Shown piece after piece: positions 61,790-64,000 of a stretch of 64,000 bases of DNA. Below the pieces are notes generated by a model. The model made no database searches. It saw only the letters and a list, made by a program, of their open reading frames with translations, and was not told the DNA's origin. The DNA comes from Nonomuraea sp. NBC_00507 (GTDB lineage Bacteria; Actinomycetota; Actinomycetes; Streptosporangiales; Streptosporangiaceae). Made by a program: the position numbers and the translations under genes. The stretch's first letter is position 1. Every line of letters starts with the position of its first letter. The stretch covers positions 62,001-126,000 of the forward strand of contig NZ_CP107853.1 of the NCBI RefSeq assembly GCF_036013525.1. Direction: 5' to 3'.

Positions 61790-63520
61790 TCACTCCGGTG
61801 CGACCACGGGGACGATCTCGGGCGCGCCGAGCCTGGTCGCGTCGGCCTCCTGGTCGGAGTCCTGCTCCTGGGAGCGACGCTCGGCCTCCACGCGCTTGGT
61901 GTAGTACTCCACCTCCCTCTTGACCTGTTCCCCGTCCCAGCCGAGCGGCCCGGCCAGCAGCTCGGCCGCCTCCTGCGCCACGCCCTGGCCGCGGTGGAAG
62001 GTCTCGATGGAGATGTGCGTACGGCGGGTCAGCACGTCGTTGAGATGCCTGGCGCCCTCGTGGGTGGCGGCGTAGACGATCTCGGCACGCAGGTAGTCGT
62101 CGGCCCCGGTCAGCGGCCTGGCCAGCGACGGGTCACCCTCGATCAGCTCCAGCACCTCATCGATCAGCGATCCGTAGCGCTGGAGCAGGTGCTCGATCCT
62201 GGCCACGTGCAGGGACGAGCTCTGGGCGAGCCGATATCTGGAGTTCCACAGCGCCTGGTAACCCTCGGCGCCGGCGAGCGCGATGCGGTCGGTGCACGAG
62301 CGCGGCACCCGCTGGTCGAGCCCGTGCGCCACGGCGTCCACGGCGTCGCGCGCCATGACCCGGTAGGTCGTGTATTTCCCTCCCGCGATCATCACCAGCC
62401 CTGGCACCGGGTGCGCCACCACATGCTCTCGGGACAGCTTGGAGGTCTCGTCGGACTCGCCCGACAGCAGCGGCCGCAGCCCGGCGTAGACGCCCTCGAC
62501 GTCGTCGCGGGTCAGCGGGACCGACAGCACGGCGTTCACATGGTCGAGCAGGTAGTCGATGTCCGCCCGAGAGGCCGCGGGGTGGACCTTGTCCAGCGTC
62601 CACTCGGTGTCGGTGGTGCCGATGATCCAGTGGCGTCCCCACGGGATCACGAACAACACCGACTTCTCGGTACGCAGGATGATCCCGGTCAGCGAGTGGA
62701 TCCGATCGCGCGGCACGACCAGGTGGATGCCTTTGGACGCGCGGACGTGGATCTGGCCCCGCCCGCCCACCAGCTCCTGGATGTCGTCGGTCCAGACGCC
62801 GGTGGCGTTGACCACCTGCTGGGCGCGCGCCTCCAGCTCCTCGCCGCACTCCAGGTCCCGCACCCGCACGCCGGTGACCCGCTCCCCCTCCCGCAGGAAC
62901 CCCACGACCTGCGACCGGGGCGCGACCAGAGCGCCGTACGTGGCCGCCGTGCGCAGCGTCGTCATCACGTAACGCGCGTCGTCCACCTGGGCGTCCCAGT
63001 ACTGCACGGCGCCGGTGAAGGCGGCCCTCTTCAGCGCCGGTGCCAGCCGCAGCGCACGCGACCTGGACAGGTGCCGATGGCCGGGGACGCCGCGGCTGAG
63101 CCCGGAGGCGAATCCGAGCGTGTCGTAGAGCGCCACCCCGGCGCCCACGTAGGGGCGCTCCCAGCCGAAATGGGTCATCGGGAAGAGGAACGGTACCGGC
63201 CTGACCAGGTGAGGCGCGATCCGCTGCAGCAGGAGCGCGCGTTCCTGGAGCGCCTCGCGTACGAGCTCGAAGTTGAGCTGCTCCAGGTAGCGCAGGCCGC
63301 CGTGGATGAGCTTGGAGGAGCGTGATGAGGTGCCCGAAGCGAAGTCCCTGGCCTCGACCAGCGCGACGTCGAGGCCGCGGGTCGCGGCGTCGAGCGCGAT
63401 CCCCGCGCCGACGATACCGCCGCCGACCACGACCACATCGAGCTCCCGCGCGGCCATGTCCTCCAGTGCCGCGGCGCGCTCCGCGGGCCCGAGCCGCGCC
63501 ACGCTCCTTCCCGACGTCAT
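61790..63520 (-). CDS. glpD: Glycerol-3-phosphate dehydrogenase
   Basis: The 576-residue flavoprotein starts at ATG 63520 behind GGGGGAGCT. The FAD-binding motif DVVVVGGGIVGAGIALDAATRG lies at about residues 24-45. Further motifs are EARDFASGTSSRSSKLIHGG, VNATGVWTDDIQEL and MIAGGKYTTYRVMARDAVD. The C-terminal DAO_C region (from about 420) has RYGSLIDEVLELI and YAATHEGARHLNDVLTRRTHI. It oxidises glycerol-3-phosphate to DHAP and passes electrons to quinone at the membrane. The adjacent DeoR-type regulator on the same strand fits glycerol control. A longer GTG/ATG start at 63568 lacks an RBS. Confidence 0.95.
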   Translation of the reverse strand: MTSGRSVARLGPAERAAALEDMAARELDVVVVGGGIVGAGIALDAATRGLDVALVEARDFASGTSSRSSKLIHGGLRYLEQLNFELVREALQERALLLQRIAPHLVRPVPFLFPMTHFGWERPYVGAGVALYDTLGFASGLSRGVPGHRHLSRSRALRLAPALKRAAFTGAVQYWDAQVDDARYVMTTLRTAATYGALVAPRSQVVGFLREGERVTGVRVRDLECGEELEARAQQVVNATGVWTDDIQELVGGRGQIHVRASKGIHLVVPRDRIHSLTGIILRTEKSVLFVIPWGRHWIIGTTDTEWTLDKVHPAASRADIDYLLDHVNAVLSVPLTRDDVEGVYAGLRPLLSGESDETSKLSREHVVAHPVPGLVMIAGGKYTTYRVMARDAVDAVAHGLDQRVPRSCTDRIALAGAEGYQALWNSRYRLAQSSSLHVARIEHLLQRYGSLIDEVLELIEGDPSLARPLTGADDYLRAEIVYAATHEGARHLNDVLTRRTHISIETFHRGQGVAQEAAELLAGPLGWDGEQVKREVEYYTKRVEAERRSQEQDSDQEADATRLGAPEIVPVVAPE

Positions 63521-63596
63521 AGCTCCCCCTATCGCCTGCGCTCCATACCTACCCAAGCCCGGCCCCATACGACCCCTGCCTCCGGTGAGGGCCCCG

Positions 63597-64000
63597 TCAG
63601 GCGCGTACGACCTTGACGCCGGCGTCGGAGAGCTGCCCGGCGAGGGCGTCAGACAGCTGCGAGTCGGTGACGAGCGTGTCGATCTGATTGATGGGGCAGA
63701 TGCGAGAGAACGCCCGTTTACCGATCTTCGAGGAGTCGGCCACCACGACCACCTGGGCGGCCCGGCTGATCATCAGGTGGTTGACGCTGGCCTCGCCCTC
63801 GTGGTGCGCCGACGCGCCCAGCTCGACGTCGAGCCCGTCCACGCCGAGGAAGGCCACGTCCAGCGTCACCTGCTCCAGCACGCCGGACGCCAGCGGCCCG
63901 ATGAGCTCGTACGACTGCTGTCTGGCCACGCCGCCCGTCACCACGATCTTGACGTGCCGGCGTACGGTGAGCTCCGCGGCGATGTTGAGCGCGTTCGTGA
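63597..64000 (-). CDS. DeoR-family transcriptional regulator, partial (5' end outside window)
   Basis: The visible 133 C-terminal residues belong to the DeoR sensor domain. Seen are NIAAELTVRRHVKIVVTGGV, the LDVAFLGVDGLD strand, and VVVADSSKIGKRAFSRI with Lys/Asp contacts for a sugar phosphate. The helix-turn-helix lies beyond the window. DeoR/GlpR repressors sense glycerol-3-phosphate or phosphosugars. Its place just upstream of glpD on the same strand suggests it is the local repressor, inferred from position only. Confidence 0.85.
   Translation of the reverse strand, partial: TNALNIAAELTVRRHVKIVVTGGVARQQSYELIGPLASGVLEQVTLDVAFLGVDGLDVELGASAHHEGEASVNHLMISRAAQVVVVADSSKIGKRAFSRICPINQIDTLVTDSQLSDALAGQLSDAGVKVVRA

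Overview
The window is GC-rich DNA with short intergenic gaps, frequent GTG/TTG starts and many 1-4 bp start/stop overlaps. A CoxG-like protein, an AfsR/SARP regulator, a Ser/Thr kinase fused to a propeller, CHRD and DUF1996 secreted proteins and a LuxC/LuxE pair all point to a mycelial actinomycete. Streptosporangiales (Nonomuraea-like) is my best guess from gene style, not a proven assignment. No rRNA, tRNA or CRISPR array was seen.

Layout. 1-875: the tail of a molybdenum-hydroxylase FAD subunit and a CoxG-like protein. 985-32443: a cell-surface glycan locus of about 31 kb. It holds a GT2/CDP-glycerol glycerophosphotransferase fusion, GT4 and GT2 glycosyltransferases, a PAPS-type sulfotransferase, a CDP-alcohol phosphotransferase, and large polytopic membrane proteins. 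It also holds an ACP/SDR/AMP-ligase/LuxE/LuxC acyl-activation and reduction cassette, a complete pseudaminic acid pathway (pseB, C, F, G, I, H as three overlapping pairs), a GT2-GtrA fusion, methyltransferases and a secreted polysaccharide deacetylase. An intact IS200/IS605 element (tnpA + tnpB, 8148-10051) sits in the stop codon of one membrane-protein gene. A 52-bp relative with both ends and no genes lies upstream of the GT2-GtrA gene (28046-28097). 32524-37272: an alpha/beta hydrolase with its TetR regulator and palindromic operators, then an AfsR/SARP-type regulator. 37498-48243: exported proteins, namely a 1715-residue multi-module surface protein, two more secreted proteins, a double-CHRD protein, and a DUF1996 protein carrying a near-perfect 276-bp internal duplication. 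48326-56002: guaA and housekeeping genes with two gene relics, an AbiEi antitoxin fragment and a metallo-beta-lactamase-fold fragment. 56151-64000: a kinase-propeller protein, a propeller lipoprotein, a subtilase, glpD and a DeoR-type regulator cut by the window end.

How the genes fit together. The glycan locus reads as a pathway for a wall polymer with a polyol- or glycerol-phosphate backbone, nonulosonic (pseudaminic) acid residues and probably sulfate and acyl decorations. This resembles the pseudaminic-acid-containing wall polymers known from actinomycetes. The fatty-acyl cassette lacks luciferase genes, so its role is more likely substrate activation for glycan or lipid modification than light production. 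No polymer exporter or flippase is recognised inside the window.

Tandem repeats are unusually common: 26-bp, 21-bp, 17-18-bp, 15-bp and 12/36-bp arrays plus the 276-bp duplication. The most notable items are the stop-codon IS insertion and its mini-relative, the LuxC/LuxE cassette, the complete Pse set, and the TetR operator region facing a truncated reading frame.
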